A DNA stretch of 64,000 nt from Pseudosulfitobacter koreensis (GCF_024733015.1 NZ_JANKJG010000005.1:62001-126000); one strand, 5' to 3'; positions 53,421 to 63,248 are shown, counted from the stretch's first letter. The notes: generated by a model not told the origin, from the letters alone. Translations and numbers: made by a program.

Positions 53421-54761
53421 TTAGTTCTGCAGGTAGTCTGACCGCTGCAGTGCGTATTTGGCCATCTTCTCGTTCAGGGTCCGGCGCGGCAGGCACAATT
53501 CGTCCATCACCGACGCGATCGACCCCTTGTGGCGGCGCATGGTGTTGTCGATCAGCATCCGCTCGAACGCCTCGACGTATTCTTTCAGCGGCTTGCCTTC
53601 GGTGGTCATCACTGGCTGCATTTCCTCGTGATCGGACATCAGCAGCGACGCGATGGTGCCCGTGCCGCGACGCGACTGCAGCACCGCGCGTTCCGCGATG
53701 TTGATCAGCTGGCGCACGTTTCCCGGCCAGGGCGCTTGCAGCAGCTGTGCCGCCTCCTGCGCGCTGACGTTCGGCGCTTCGCAGCCGTATTCATCTGCGA
53801 ACTGTTCGCTCAGCCGGGTGAACAGCGTCAGGATATCCTCGCCGCGCTGGCGCAACGGTGGCACGGTGATGCGCAACGCCGCTAAGCGATAGAACAGATC
53901 GGGGCGCAGCGCGTCCTCGCAGGTGCGACCGGCCTCTTGCATGTTGCAGATGCCCACGATGCGGGTCTCGGCCGGGGTGCCCTGATCGTTGATGGCGCTT
54001 AGCAGACGTGCCTGCTGCGGCTCGCTCAGCGCTTCGATGTCTTCCAGAACCAGCGTGCCGCCGCGCGCCTCTTCGATGGCGGGCAGTTGCGCGTCCTCGG
54101 GCTGCATCGGGCCGAACAGGCGTTTGGCCAGCGCTTCCTCTTCCAACGCGGAGCAGCTGACCAACACAAACTTCTTGCCAGCGCGGCTGCCGACCGCGTG
54201 CAATGCGTGGGCCACCAGCGTCTTGCCGGTGCCGGTCTCGCCGTCGATCAGCACGTGGCCATCGGCCTGCCCCAGATCGAGGATGTCCTCGCGCAGACGA
54301 TCCATCACCGGGCTCTGCCCGATCAGCTTTTTCATCAGCTGGCTGCCGTCCGACAGCTCGCGGCGCAAGGCGCGGTTGTCCATCACCAGACGGCGCGCGC
54401 CGGTGGCTTTCTTGGCAAGCTCGCTCATCCGGTCTGGGTTGAACGGCTTCTCAAGGAAATCGAACGCGCCCACGCGCATCGCCTCGACCGCCATCGGCAC
54501 ATCGCCGTGGCCGGTGATCATGATGACGGGAAGCGCGCTGTCGTTGCCCATCAGCTTCTTGAGAAACTGCATCCCGTCCATGCCCGGCATCTTGATGTCC
54601 GAGATGACGATACCGGGATAATCCGGCCCCAGAACCTTCAGCGCATCCTCGGCGCAGGCAAAGGTTTCGGTGTCATAACCCGACAGCGCCAGCCACTGGC
54701 TGATGGACTGCCGCATATCTTGTTCGTCGTCGACAATCGCTATCTTCATGGCTTGGGTCAT
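53421..54761 (-). CDS. dctD: DctD-like response regulator with degenerate sigma54 AAA+ domain
   Basis: A 446-residue NtrC-class regulator: receiver with D55 (IVISDIKMPG) and K in EKPF, AAA+ domain, and C-terminal Fis-type helix-turn-helix (IASVMDELCLPRRTLNEKMAKY). Walker A GETGTGKT (174-181) is intact, but where the GAFTGA sigma54-contact loop should follow ELFG the sequence runs LFGPMQPEDAQLPAIEEARGG with the loop deleted. The Walker B acids read VLED (E240-D241) instead of LDE. Conventional sigma54 activation therefore looks unlikely. Coupled to the DctB-like kinase upstream (3-bp gap). Confidence 0.85.
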   Translation of the reverse strand: MTQAMKIAIVDDEQDMRQSISQWLALSGYDTETFACAEDALKVLGPDYPGIVISDIKMPGMDGMQFLKKLMGNDSALPVIMITGHGDVPMAVEAMRVGAFDFLEKPFNPDRMSELAKKATGARRLVMDNRALRRELSDGSQLMKKLIGQSPVMDRLREDILDLGQADGHVLIDGETGTGKTLVAHALHAVGSRAGKKFVLVSCSALEEEALAKRLFGPMQPEDAQLPAIEEARGGTLVLEDIEALSEPQQARLLSAINDQGTPAETRIVGICNMQEAGRTCEDALRPDLFYRLAALRITVPPLRQRGEDILTLFTRLSEQFADEYGCEAPNVSAQEAAQLLQAPWPGNVRQLINIAERAVLQSRRGTGTIASLLMSDHEEMQPVMTTEGKPLKEYVEAFERMLIDNTMRRHKGSIASVMDELCLPRRTLNEKMAKYALQRSDYLQN

Positions 54762-54764
54762 TCT

Positions 54765-56534
54765 TTACTCCGCCGCTTGGCTGTTATTGCTTTCGTCATC
54801 AACGCGCGAAAGGACAGGAAGTTGCATTTCGAACACGGCACCGCCCCCCTGGCCGTTGCGTGCCGTCAGTCTTCCGCCCAGGTCGTTGACGATCCCCGAG
54901 GAAATGGCAAGGCCGAGCCCTACCCCGTCTCCGGGCTGTTTGGTCGTGTAGAAAGGTTCGAACAAGGCGTCCAGATCCTCGATGCCGGGGCCGTTGTCGC
55001 GTACCGTCAATGTCGCAGTCTGACCCGCGGACAGGATAATATCCACCTGCGGGTTCCGTTCCGATCTGGTGGCGTCGATGGCATTGCGCAAGAGGTTGAC
55101 CATAACTTGTTCGATCCGCATCCGGTCGCCCATCACGAAAACCGGCTCATCAGGCAGGATGCGGGTGATCTGAACTTGCCGCTGGCGCAGCTGCGGCTCC
55201 ATCATCGAGAGGCTTGATGCCAGTGCTGCGCCCATATCCACAGGCGAAAGCGCGTCGGCGCCCTTGCGCGCATAGGATTTCAACTGCCGGGTGATCGCGC
55301 CCATTCGTTCGATCAGATCGTCAATGCGGCCAAAGGACGACAGCGCTTCGTCCTTGCGGTTGCGGGTCAGCAGCAGACGCGCGCCGGCCAGATAGGTCTT
55401 CATCGCGGCTAGCGGCTGGTTCAGCTCGTGGCTGACGGCAGCCGACATTTCGCCCAAGGCGGCCAGCTTGCTGGATTGTTCCAGCGTCTGTTCGGCCACT
55501 GCAAGGGTTTCCTGAACACGCTCGCGTTCGGCGATTTCCCGCTGCAAGCGTGCGTTCAATGCGCGAAGCTCTGCCGACTCGCGTTGGAACAAGGCCATGC
55601 GAAACGCCGTGCGCCGCGACAGGAAATAGAACGCCACGGCCAGCAGAATCGCAAATCCCATGATCTCCAGCGCCAGAACACCATTCACGCGCTCGCGCAC
55701 CGAGGCATAGGTGGTGAACGACGCCATGCGCCAGCCGCGGAACGGAATACGGGTTTCCAGACGCATTACGCCCTCGCCCTGGATGTAGGCATCCGGCGGC
55801 AGCGCGGTCCAGTCGGCGGTGGCCTGAATGGCGCGCTCGATGGCGCTTTGCGGGGTCTGGCGGGCCAGGGCTTCTGCCTCGGTCCGGCCCCGCCAGCGCG
55901 GTTCGGTCGCAAGGATGATCGCGCCGGTGCTGTCGGTGACCAGAACCGCGTCGGAAATCCCGGCCCAGGCCCGTTCAAACTTTTGCAGATCAACCTCGAC
56001 CGCGATCACGCCCAGCACGTCACCGCCCGATTGGACGCGCCGCGAATAGGTAAAGGAATACCCGCCGCTTTCGCGCGGAATCACCGCAAAGATCGTGCCC
56101 GCCGCGCGCATTGCATCAACGAAATACTGCGCGTTGCGGTGCGACGATCCCAACCGGTTACGGTCAGTCGCGGCCACGGTGCGCCCGTCGCTGTCCAGCA
56201 GCATCAGGGAGGCAGCCCCAATTTCCTCGACAAAGGAAATCAACCGTTGCGTCGACTGCGAATAATCCTGTGAATTCAACGCGCCGATCAGCGACGGGTC
56301 GCGCGCCAGCAGTTGCGGCACGATGGCGTTCTGGCGCAGTTCCGACAGAAGGTTGCCGGAATAGAGCGCCAGCCGCAGCTCGGCCCGGTTGCGCGTGGTC
56401 TGGGTAAACCGGTCGGTCAGCAGGTTGTTGGTGAACCATACGGTGCACAGCGCCAGCACGAACAACAGCCCCAAGGCAACGCGGACGCGCCAGCTGATCG
56501 CCTTGTTGTTGCTGAAAACGCCCTGACCCTGCAT
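54765..56534 (-). CDS. dctB: DctB-like sensor histidine kinase
   Basis: Membrane kinase of 589 residues. An N-terminal membrane anchor (VALGLLFVLALCTVWF) is followed by a periplasmic double PDC/Cache sensor of about 260 residues, a second membrane segment (ALEIMGFAILLAVAFYFL), a coiled-coil (ELRALNARLQREIAERERVQE) and the kinase core: H-box AAVSHELNQPLAAMKTY, N-box VNLLRNAID, DNGPGIED and GVGLGLAIS. DctB kinases sense C4-dicarboxylates. No dctPQM transporter is in the window. Start ATG 56534; a GTG 9 bases earlier is possible. Confidence 0.9.
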   Translation of the reverse strand: MQGQGVFSNNKAISWRVRVALGLLFVLALCTVWFTNNLLTDRFTQTTRNRAELRLALYSGNLLSELRQNAIVPQLLARDPSLIGALNSQDYSQSTQRLISFVEEIGAASLMLLDSDGRTVAATDRNRLGSSHRNAQYFVDAMRAAGTIFAVIPRESGGYSFTYSRRVQSGGDVLGVIAVEVDLQKFERAWAGISDAVLVTDSTGAIILATEPRWRGRTEAEALARQTPQSAIERAIQATADWTALPPDAYIQGEGVMRLETRIPFRGWRMASFTTYASVRERVNGVLALEIMGFAILLAVAFYFLSRRTAFRMALFQRESAELRALNARLQREIAERERVQETLAVAEQTLEQSSKLAALGEMSAAVSHELNQPLAAMKTYLAGARLLLTRNRKDEALSSFGRIDDLIERMGAITRQLKSYARKGADALSPVDMGAALASSLSMMEPQLRQRQVQITRILPDEPVFVMGDRMRIEQVMVNLLRNAIDATRSERNPQVDIILSAGQTATLTVRDNGPGIEDLDALFEPFYTTKQPGDGVGLGLAISSGIVNDLGGRLTARNGQGGGAVFEMQLPVLSRVDDESNNSQAAE

Positions 56535-56572
56535 AGCGCGCACCTTAAGCGCATCGGCGCCCCGCGCTCAAG

Positions 56573-57241
56573 TCACGCCGGTGTCAGCGCGCCCATCAAC
56601 GCGCGGAAAAGCGCCGCCCCGTCGGTGCCGCCATGCCCCGCATCTGCCGCCCGTTCGGGGTGGGGCATCATGCCCAGCACACGCCGGTTTTCCGACAGGA
56701 TGCCCGCGATGTCCTTGGCCGCCCCGTTGGGGTTCTCGGTATAGGTAAAGGCAATCCGGTCCTGATCGTGCAGGGCTGCGATGGTGGCGTCATCGGCGTA
56801 GTAATTGCCATCATGGTGGGCAATCGGAATTCTGATCTCGTCGCCCGCGTTATACCCTTGTGTAAACGCGCTGTCGGAGGTCACGACCTTCAGGCCGATA
56901 GTCTTGCAGATGTATTTCAGCCCCGCATTGCGCAGCAGCGCGCCGGGCAGGATGCCGGTCTCGGCCAGCACCTGAAAGCCGTTGCAGATCCCGATGGCAT
57001 AGCCGCCGCGATCCGTATGTGCCTTGAGCGAATTGCAGATCGGCGAGTTGGCAGCGATAGCGCCGCAGCGCAGGTAGTCGCCGAACGAAAACCCGCCCGG
57101 CACACCGACGATGTCGATGTCGCGGGGCAATTCGGTGTCCTTGTGCCAGACCATTTGCACATCCGCGCCCGCCGCCTCGAAGGCGACAGCCAGATCGCGG
57201 TCGCAGTTCGATCCGGGGAAAACGATGACAGCAGCTTTCAT
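56573..57241 (-). CDS. purQ: Phosphoribosylformylglycinamidine synthase, glutaminase subunit PurQ
   Basis: Class I glutaminase subunit, 222 residues, supplying ammonia to PurL in purine synthesis. The nucleophile cysteine is in IGICNGFQVLAE near residue 86, and the catalytic His/Glu pair lies in MMPHPER. The N-terminal VFPGSNCDRDL is typical. Gene order on this strand is purC-purS-purQ; the small subunit purS is 33 bp upstream. Confidence 0.95.
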   Translation of the reverse strand: MKAAVIVFPGSNCDRDLAVAFEAAGADVQMVWHKDTELPRDIDIVGVPGGFSFGDYLRCGAIAANSPICNSLKAHTDRGGYAIGICNGFQVLAETGILPGALLRNAGLKYICKTIGLKVVTSDSAFTQGYNAGDEIRIPIAHHDGNYYADDATIAALHDQDRIAFTYTENPNGAAKDIAGILSENRRVLGMMPHPERAADAGHGGTDGAALFRALMGALTPA

Positions 57242-57274
57242 GGAGGTATTCCTTGTCGCGGGCGCAGAAGCGCC

Positions 57275-57505
57275 TTAGCCGATTTCGACCGAATAGGATT
57301 CGATCACCGTGTTCGCCAGCAGCTTTTCGCACATGGCCGTCACGTCTGCCTCGGTGGCACCCTCGGCCAGGTCCAGCTCGATTACCTTGCCCTGACGCAC
57401 GCCGTTCACGCCCGCAAAGCCAAGCGCGCCCAATGCGTGGCGCACGGCCTCGCCCTGCGGGTCCAGAACCCCGTTTTTCAACATCACATGTACCCGAGCT
57501 TTCAT
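57275..57505 (-). CDS. purS: Phosphoribosylformylglycinamidine synthase subunit PurS
   Basis: A 76-residue structural subunit that bridges PurQ and small PurL in the non-fused FGAM synthase. The sequence MKARVHVMLKNGVLDPQGEAV and a C-terminal LLANTVIESYSVEIG are standard. ATG 57505 follows AAAAGGAC at slightly long spacing; a longer frame upstream is not PurS-like. Its presence means the PurL encoded elsewhere should be the small type. Confidence 0.94.
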   Translation of the reverse strand: MKARVHVMLKNGVLDPQGEAVRHALGALGFAGVNGVRQGKVIELDLAEGATEADVTAMCEKLLANTVIESYSVEIG

Positions 57506-57570
57506 CGCGCCGTGGTCCTTTTCGCTATCGTGTCGTTCGCTGTCTTCGTGGTCGGTCACCGCCGCCGATC

Positions 57571-58332
57571 TCAGTTGATCAGCGTCGGCTTGGTGATGGG
57601 CGATGCGTTCTTGGGCAGAACGCCCAGACGCCGCGCCACTTCTGTATATGCATCGGCCAGGTTGCCCAGATCGCGGCGGAACACGTCCTTGTCCAGCTTC
57701 TGACCGGTTTCCATGTCCCACAGACGGCACGAGTCCGGGCTGATCTCATCGGCGACAATCAGACGCTGGAAATCGCCGTCGTAGACGCGCCCGACCTCGA
57801 TCTTGAAGTCGACCAGCTTGATGCCGACGGCAAACATCACGCCGGACAGGTAATCATTGACCCGCAGCGCGAGGCTGAGGATATCGTCCATGTCCTGCTG
57901 GCTGGCCCAGCCGAAGGCCGCGATATATTCCTCGGTGACAAGCGGATCACCCAGGGCGTCGTCCTTGTAGCAATATTCGACGATGGGACGCGGCAGCTGC
58001 GTGCCCTCTTCGATGCCCAGACGGGTGCTCATCGAGCCCGCCGCATAGTTGCGCACGATGATTTCCAGCGGAATGATCTCGCAGGAGCGGCACAGCTGTT
58101 CGCGCATGTTGATCCGCTTGATGAAATGCGTCGGCACGCCGATCTGCGCGAGGCCGGTCATGAAATATTCGCTCAGACGGTTGTTCAACACGCCCTTGCC
58201 TTCGATCACGTCCTTTTTCTGCGCGTTGAACGCGGTGGCGTCGTCCTTGAAATACTGCACGATCGTGCCCGGCTCGGGGCCTTCATACAGGATCTTGGCT
58301 TTGCCTTCGTAAATCTTTTTGCGCCGCGCCAT
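57571..58332 (-). CDS. purC: SAICAR synthetase PurC
   Basis: ATP-dependent ligase that joins CAIR and aspartate in purine synthesis; 253 residues. Family hallmarks: [34 protein letters not shown] near the start, [24 protein letters not shown] and [14 protein letters not shown]. First gene of the purC-purS-purQ run, transcribed away from the divergent ATPase zeta gene. Confidence 0.95.
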   Translation of the reverse strand: MARRKKIYEGKAKILYEGPEPGTIVQYFKDDATAFNAQKKDVIEGKGVLNNRLSEYFMTGLAQIGVPTHFIKRINMREQLCRSCEIIPLEIIVRNYAAGSMSTRLGIEEGTQLPRPIVEYCYKDDALGDPLVTEEYIAAFGWASQQDMDDILSLALRVNDYLSGVMFAVGIKLVDFKIEVGRVYDGDFQRLIVADEISPDSCRLWDMETGQKLDKDVFRRDLGNLADAYTEVARRLGVLPKNASPITKPTLIN

Positions 58333-58519
58333 TCACGTTCCCCTTGGTGCTGACGGGGCCGAGTCCCTGTCAGGTTAGCGTTCTCTTAGTGCAAGGGGCG
58401 CAGTGCCGCAAGGAACAGAGGCAATCCGGGGCGCATCAGGGGACTTGTATGCCCATCCGACACACCGCATATTCCCTATCAAGACGATCAACCTGGCGCT
58501 AAATTCCAAAGGAAACACC

Positions 58520-58846
58520 ATGAGCTCATTCGACGACCGCGAAAACGCCTTTGAATCCAGATACGCGCATGACGCGGAAATGCAGTTCAAGGCCGAAGCT
58601 CGCCGGAACAAACTTCTGGGCCTCTGGGCGGCGGACCTGATGGGCAAGACCGGCGACGACGCCAAGGCCTACGCCGTTGAAGTGGTTAAATCCGACTTTG
58701 AAGAAGCAGGCGACGAGGACGTCTATCGCAAGGTTTCGGGCGATCTTGGCGACAAGGCAGACGAGGTCACGATCCGCACCAAGATGATCCAGCTGATGGC
58801 CGAGGCCAAGGCGCAGCTTCTGGTCGAGGTCAAGAAAGACAGCTGA
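58520..58846 (+). CDS. F1Fo-ATPase zeta inhibitor subunit (DUF1476)
   Basis: A 108-residue helical protein of the DUF1476 family, identified in Paracoccus as the zeta subunit that inhibits ATP hydrolysis by the F1 motor. It begins SSFDDRENAFESRYAHDAEMQFKAEARRNKLLGLWAADLMGKTG. ATG 58520 follows AAAGGAAA; a longer frame upstream has no site. Monocistronic between the divergent purC and its own terminator. Confidence 0.93.
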   Translation: MSSFDDRENAFESRYAHDAEMQFKAEARRNKLLGLWAADLMGKTGDDAKAYAVEVVKSDFEEAGDEDVYRKVSGDLGDKADEVTIRTKMIQLMAEAKAQLLVEVKKDS

Positions 58847-58886
58847 TCCGCAAATCCGGTTTGTTTCAAACCTGTTGGATTAATCC

Positions 58887-58917
58887 GGCGCGCATCCCGC
58901 TTTGCGCGCCGTTTTCT
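58887..58917 (+). terminator. Terminator of the zeta subunit gene
   Basis: GGCGCGC (58887-58893) pairs with GCGCGCC (58904-58910), followed by GTTTTCTT. It lies 41 bp past the stop. Confidence 0.85.
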
Positions 58918-58991
58918 TGTCTGCTGTTAACGCGCTTCTCAGTCCCTGCACTTTAGGCCTTCGGTCGGGTGTAGTCGGGGGAGCAGGCGTC

Positions 58992-60884
58992 ATGGCGCAA
59001 TTATTGAATACGAACGCGCTTTTGCGGTGCGCGCTGCGGGCACCGGTGCCGACGCTTGTGCTGGTCATCTGCCTTTGGGCGCTGGCAGCGCGGCTTGAAC
59101 CTGGAACAAGCAGTGCGGTCTGGGCCTATGTGGTGCAGGTGACGCCGCTGGTCTGGCTGCAGGCGCTGGGTCTGAGCATTGCCAGCCTCTGGGCTGTCGG
59201 GCGTTATGACGGCGTGGGGCACCGCCATCTGCAAACCGGCGTGCGTGACCGGCCCGCGCGCCTCGCGGGCACCGTGTCAATTGCGCTTGCGCAGACCCTT
59301 GGCATGGGCGTGTTGACCGGTGCATTGGCCCGCTGGCGCCTTCTGCCGGATTTGACACTTGCCCAGGCGTTTCGGCTCAGTGCCTTCGTTTCGGTCTCGT
59401 TTCTGGGTGGTTGGGCGGTGGTGACGGCGATGGCCTGCCTTCTGCTGCCGTCTCCGGGCTGGACCCTGTGGCCTGCAATCGCGGTTCTGACATTGGCTGC
59501 GGTTGCGTCGGTGCTGCAATTCCTGTTTCCGGTTCTGCGGCTTTGGGGCAAAACCGTGCATCTGCCCACCCTGCCCGCCTCTGCCGCGATCATGCTCTGG
59601 ACGCTGATCGACACGCTTTGTGCTGCGGGCGCGCTTTACGTGGTGCTGCCCGCCGATGCCGGCGTTACCGTCGCGCAATTCCTGCCGCTGTTCCTGCTGG
59701 CGCTCGGCTCTGCGCTGATCTCGAACACGCCGGGCGGTGTTGGCCCTTTCGAGCTTATGATGCTGGGGCTGTTGCCGCATCTGCCTGCATCCGACGTGCT
59801 GGGAAGTATCGTGGCCTTTCGCATCGTCTACTACGCCCTACCCGCGCTGCTGGCCGCAGCCGCGATGATGCGCCCCTTGCGGAACACGCAAGCGAATTTG
59901 CCCGCGCCCGCCGCCTTCGATCCGCGCACCGCCTATCGCGCCGAAGTGGGCGTGATGCGTCAGAACGGGGCGCAGGCATTCGTCTGCGGGGCATCGACAC
60001 TTGTCGCATGGAAGACCGGACAGACCCTGACGGGCCTTTGCGATCCTCAGGCAGGCTGCACACCGCACACACTGAGCGCGTTGCAACACCTCGCCCGAAG
60101 CCAAAGCCGCATTCCGCTGTGGTACAAATGCAGCGCGCGCACGGCGGCACAGGCACGCAAGGCGGGTTGGGCTGTGATGCACATCGCCGATGATGCCGTC
60201 ATATCCACGGCAGACTTCGACACCGACCGCCCGCTCTATCGCCGGTTGCGCCGCAAGCTGCGCACAGCACAAAAGGCGGGTGTTGTGGTTACCCAGACCT
60301 CGCTCCTGCCGATTGCGGAAATGACCCGTATCGACGCTGAATGGCAAAGCAGCCACGGGCGCGCCCGCGGCGGCACCATGGGGCAGTTCGAAGTGCGCTA
60401 TGTCACCGACCAGCGTTGCATGCTTGCGCACCTGAACGGTCGGCTTGTGGCCTTCGCCACCTTTCATGCAGGCGCACATGAATGGTGTCTGGATCTGGTG
60501 CGCCACGGCGATGATCTGCCGGATGGCTCGATGTTCGCGCTGGTCGATGCGGCGATCAGTACCGCCAGAGCCGAGGGCGTGGGCAGGGTCAACCTGGCCG
60601 CGATCCCCGCCTGCGCCGATCCCGGCAACAGGTTCTGGCGCTGGTTGGGCGCGCAAATGGTCACCTTTGGCGGCGGCGCGGGGTTGAGACAGTTCAAATC
60701 GGGTTTCGCCCCGCAGTGGCAGCCGCGCTATGCCGCCGCTCCGAACTGGACTGCGCTGACGCTGGCGCTGGCCGACATCGCCCGCGCCGTGCACCATCCC
60801 GCGCCTCTGACTTCGTACCCATCTGCGCGTCCGCTTCATGAGCAAGATGAAAATTATGAGCTAGCCTCGCGCCGTGCTTCGTGA
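58992..60884 (+). CDS. MprF-like protein: membrane flippase-type region plus DUF2156 (aminoacyl-transferase-like) domain
   Basis: A 630-residue membrane protein. The N-terminal half has about eight hydrophobic segments including ALISNTPGGVGPFELMMLGLL, the hallmark of the UPF0104/MprF flippase region. The C-terminal half (from about 340) is a DUF2156/GNAT-like domain with RRLRRKLRTAQKAGVVV and GRARGGTMGQFEVRYVTDQR. MprF proteins transfer Lys or Ala from tRNA to phosphatidylglycerol and flip it, lowering membrane charge. ATG 58992 follows GGGGGAG. Substrate amino acid is unknown. Confidence 0.85.
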   Translation: MAQLLNTNALLRCALRAPVPTLVLVICLWALAARLEPGTSSAVWAYVVQVTPLVWLQALGLSIASLWAVGRYDGVGHRHLQTGVRDRPARLAGTVSIALAQTLGMGVLTGALARWRLLPDLTLAQAFRLSAFVSVSFLGGWAVVTAMACLLLPSPGWTLWPAIAVLTLAAVASVLQFLFPVLRLWGKTVHLPTLPASAAIMLWTLIDTLCAAGALYVVLPADAGVTVAQFLPLFLLALGSALISNTPGGVGPFELMMLGLLPHLPASDVLGSIVAFRIVYYALPALLAAAAMMRPLRNTQANLPAPAAFDPRTAYRAEVGVMRQNGAQAFVCGASTLVAWKTGQTLTGLCDPQAGCTPHTLSALQHLARSQSRIPLWYKCSARTAAQARKAGWAVMHIADDAVISTADFDTDRPLYRRLRRKLRTAQKAGVVVTQTSLLPIAEMTRIDAEWQSSHGRARGGTMGQFEVRYVTDQRCMLAHLNGRLVAFATFHAGAHEWCLDLVRHGDDLPDGSMFALVDAAISTARAEGVGRVNLAAIPACADPGNRFWRWLGAQMVTFGGGAGLRQFKSGFAPQWQPRYAAAPNWTALTLALADIARAVHHPAPLTSYPSARPLHEQDENYELASRRAS

Positions 60885-60925
60885 GAGATACAACGATCAC
60901 GCCCGCGCGAGGAAGGCCCTGCGAC

Positions 60926-61945
60926 ATGACCAATATGCTCAGCAAACTGCTGGAAACACACGACACCCTTCTGGCCGATGGGGCCACGGGCACCAACCTG
61001 TTCAACATGGGGCTGATGTCCGGTGACGCACCCGAGATGTGGAACGAGGAGCACCCCGACCGCATCACCAAGCTCTATCGCGGCGCGGTCGATGCAGGCT
61101 CGGATATTTTCCTGACCAACTCCTTCGGAGCAAATGCCTCGCGCCTGAAATTGCACGGGGCCGCCAAACGCGCGCACGCGCTGTCGCGCATCTCGGCCGA
61201 GATTGCCCGCGAAGTGGCTGACACCGCAGGCCGCCCCGTCGTGGTCGCAGGCTCGGTCGGCCCCACGGGCGAGATCATGCAGCCCGTGGGCACGCTGAGC
61301 CACGCCGCCGCCGTCGAGATGTTTCACGAAACCGCCGACGGGCTGAAGGCAGGTGGTGCCGATGTCGGTTGGCTGGAAACCATCTCGGCCCCCGAGGAAT
61401 ACCGCGCCGCCGCAGAAGGGTTCGCGCTGGCGGGGCTCGACTGGTGCGGCACCATGAGCTTTGACACCGCCGGGCGCACCATGATGGGCCTGACCAGCGA
61501 AGGCATGGTCGAACTGGTGCAGGAGCTGGAAAACGCACCGATGGCATTCGGTGCCAACTGCGGCACCGGATCGTCCGACCTGTTGCGCACGATCCTGGGC
61601 TTTGTCGCTGCAGGGCCGAACCGTCCGATCATCGCCAAGGGCAATGCGGGCATCCCGAAATACCACGACGGCCACATCCACTATGACGGCACGCCGGAAC
61701 TCATGGCCGATTATGCCGTGATGGCGCGCAACTGCGGCGCGCGTATCATCGGCGGTTGTTGCGGCACCATGCCCGAGCACCTGACCGCCATGCGCGAGGC
61801 ACTGGACACGCGCCCCAAGGGCGACGCGCCCCTGCTGGAAGAGATCGTCGCCAAACTGGGCGCGTTCTCGTCCGAGAACGACGGCACCGGCGACCAGTCC
61901 GACGCGCCGCAACGGCGCAGCCGGAACCGCCGCAACCGAACGTAA
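60926..61945 (+). CDS. Homocysteine S-methyltransferase (HCY module of a split methionine synthase)
   Basis: A 339-residue zinc-dependent TIM-barrel enzyme. Zinc cysteines are visible in GANCGTGS and GGCCGT, as in MetH, BHMT and MmuM. The start DTLLADGATGTNLFNMGL and LTNSFGANASRLKLHG are typical. ATG 60926 follows GAGGAAGG. A nine-tenths-basic tail follows the domain: six Arg in the last eleven residues. In Rhodobacterales a homologue acts as the homocysteine-binding part of a split methionine synthase with a corrinoid protein; that protein is encoded 1.4 kb downstream. Often labelled betaine-homocysteine methyltransferase. Confidence 0.88.
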   Translation: MTNMLSKLLETHDTLLADGATGTNLFNMGLMSGDAPEMWNEEHPDRITKLYRGAVDAGSDIFLTNSFGANASRLKLHGAAKRAHALSRISAEIAREVADTAGRPVVVAGSVGPTGEIMQPVGTLSHAAAVEMFHETADGLKAGGADVGWLETISAPEEYRAAAEGFALAGLDWCGTMSFDTAGRTMMGLTSEGMVELVQELENAPMAFGANCGTGSSDLLRTILGFVAAGPNRPIIAKGNAGIPKYHDGHIHYDGTPELMADYAVMARNCGARIIGGCCGTMPEHLTAMREALDTRPKGDAPLLEEIVAKLGAFSSENDGTGDQSDAPQRRSRNRRNRT

Positions 61946-62048
61946 TTATAGCGTCCCGCCTTTACCCTGAAACACGATGATCGCTTTTCGCGTTGGAGGT
62001 GCCGCCGACAGGCAGCAAACAAGCGATTCAAGTTTAAGGTGGGGCGCT

Positions 62049-63125
62049 CTAGAACAACGACATCTGCGCGCCCGGCAACACCGGGGGCCGGAACAGATCG
62101 CAGCGCATCGGTGTTCCGGCAGTCTGCAAGCCCAGCCGTTTCACCGCCACATTGAACCGCTGCGCGACCATCTCTGCATAAGGCCCGGTGCCCCGCATCC
62201 GCCGCCCCCAGGCCGCGTCATATTCCGCGCCGCCATGCATTTCGCGCAACCGCGCCATGATCCGCGCTGCCCGGTCCGGGTAATTTTGCGCCAGCCACTC
62301 CTGCACCAGCGGCGAGACCTCACGCGGCAGGCGCAGCATGATCCAGCTGGCACTGCGCGCGCCCGCATCCTTGCCTGCCGCCAATATGGCCTCAAGCTCG
62401 GGATCGGTCAGCGCCGGGATCATCGGCGACGCCATCACCCGCACCGGAATGCCCGCCTGCGCCAGACGCCGGATCATCGCAATCCGTCGCTTGGGCGCTG
62501 GCACCCGCGGCTCCATCAGACGTGACAGACGCGCGTCCAGCGTGGTCACCGAAATACCGACCCGCACCAACCCGCGCCGTGCCATATCTGACAGGATGTC
62601 GATATCACGCTCGATCAGCGTGCCCTTTGTGACGATGGCGACAGGGTGATCCGCATCCGACAGCACCTGCAGACAGGCCCGCGTGATGCCGTGTTCCCGC
62701 TCGATCGGTTGATAGGGATCGGTGTTGGTCCCCATCGCAATCGGCGCCACCTTGTACCGCCGCGCTACCAACTCGCGCTGCAACACCTGCGGCGCATCGG
62801 GGCGTGCGATCAGCCGTGTCTCGAAATCCAGCCCTGGTGACATCCCCAGATAAGCGTGGCTGGGCCGCGCGAAACAATAGACGCAGCCGTGTTCGCAGCC
62901 GCGATAGACGTTGATCGACCGATCGAACGGCAGATCGGGCGATTTGTTGTAGGTGATGATGCTGCGCGGCACTTCGATACTGACCTCGGTGCGCAGCGGG
63001 GGCAGCGGCTCACCTGCATCCCAACCGTCGTCTTCCTCGGTCCGGTCCAACCGTTCGAACCGGCTGACCTGATTGCTGGACGATCCACGCCCGAGGGCGC
63101 GCATGGCATAGGTTTGACGTGACAT
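62049..63125 (-). CDS. PA0069-family radical SAM protein
   Basis: A 358-residue radical SAM enzyme. The iron-sulfur cysteines are in GCEHGCVYCFARPSHAY (CxxxCxxC). The leader YNKSPDLPFDRSINVYRGCEHG and the following GMSPGLDFETRLIAR match the PA0069/SplB-related family of unknown function. The start is ATG 63125, which has a weak site; ATG 63104 is another option. It lies between the homocysteine methyltransferase and the corrinoid protein gene but on the opposite strand, so co-regulation is not implied. Confidence 0.88.
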   Translation of the reverse strand: MSRQTYAMRALGRGSSSNQVSRFERLDRTEEDDGWDAGEPLPPLRTEVSIEVPRSIITYNKSPDLPFDRSINVYRGCEHGCVYCFARPSHAYLGMSPGLDFETRLIARPDAPQVLQRELVARRYKVAPIAMGTNTDPYQPIEREHGITRACLQVLSDADHPVAIVTKGTLIERDIDILSDMARRGLVRVGISVTTLDARLSRLMEPRVPAPKRRIAMIRRLAQAGIPVRVMASPMIPALTDPELEAILAAGKDAGARSASWIMLRLPREVSPLVQEWLAQNYPDRAARIMARLREMHGGAEYDAAWGRRMRGTGPYAEMVAQRFNVAVKRLGLQTAGTPMRCDLFRPPVLPGAQMSLF

Positions 63126-63248
63126 GGCAAGACTATAGAACATAAGGCGAACATTCTGCCAGCGCAAAAGCCTCCGCGCGCCCACGCCCCTGATCTCCAA
63201 GTCGTTTTCGCGCACCCAAAGTCGCACTTCGCGCTGCGCATGTCGTAA

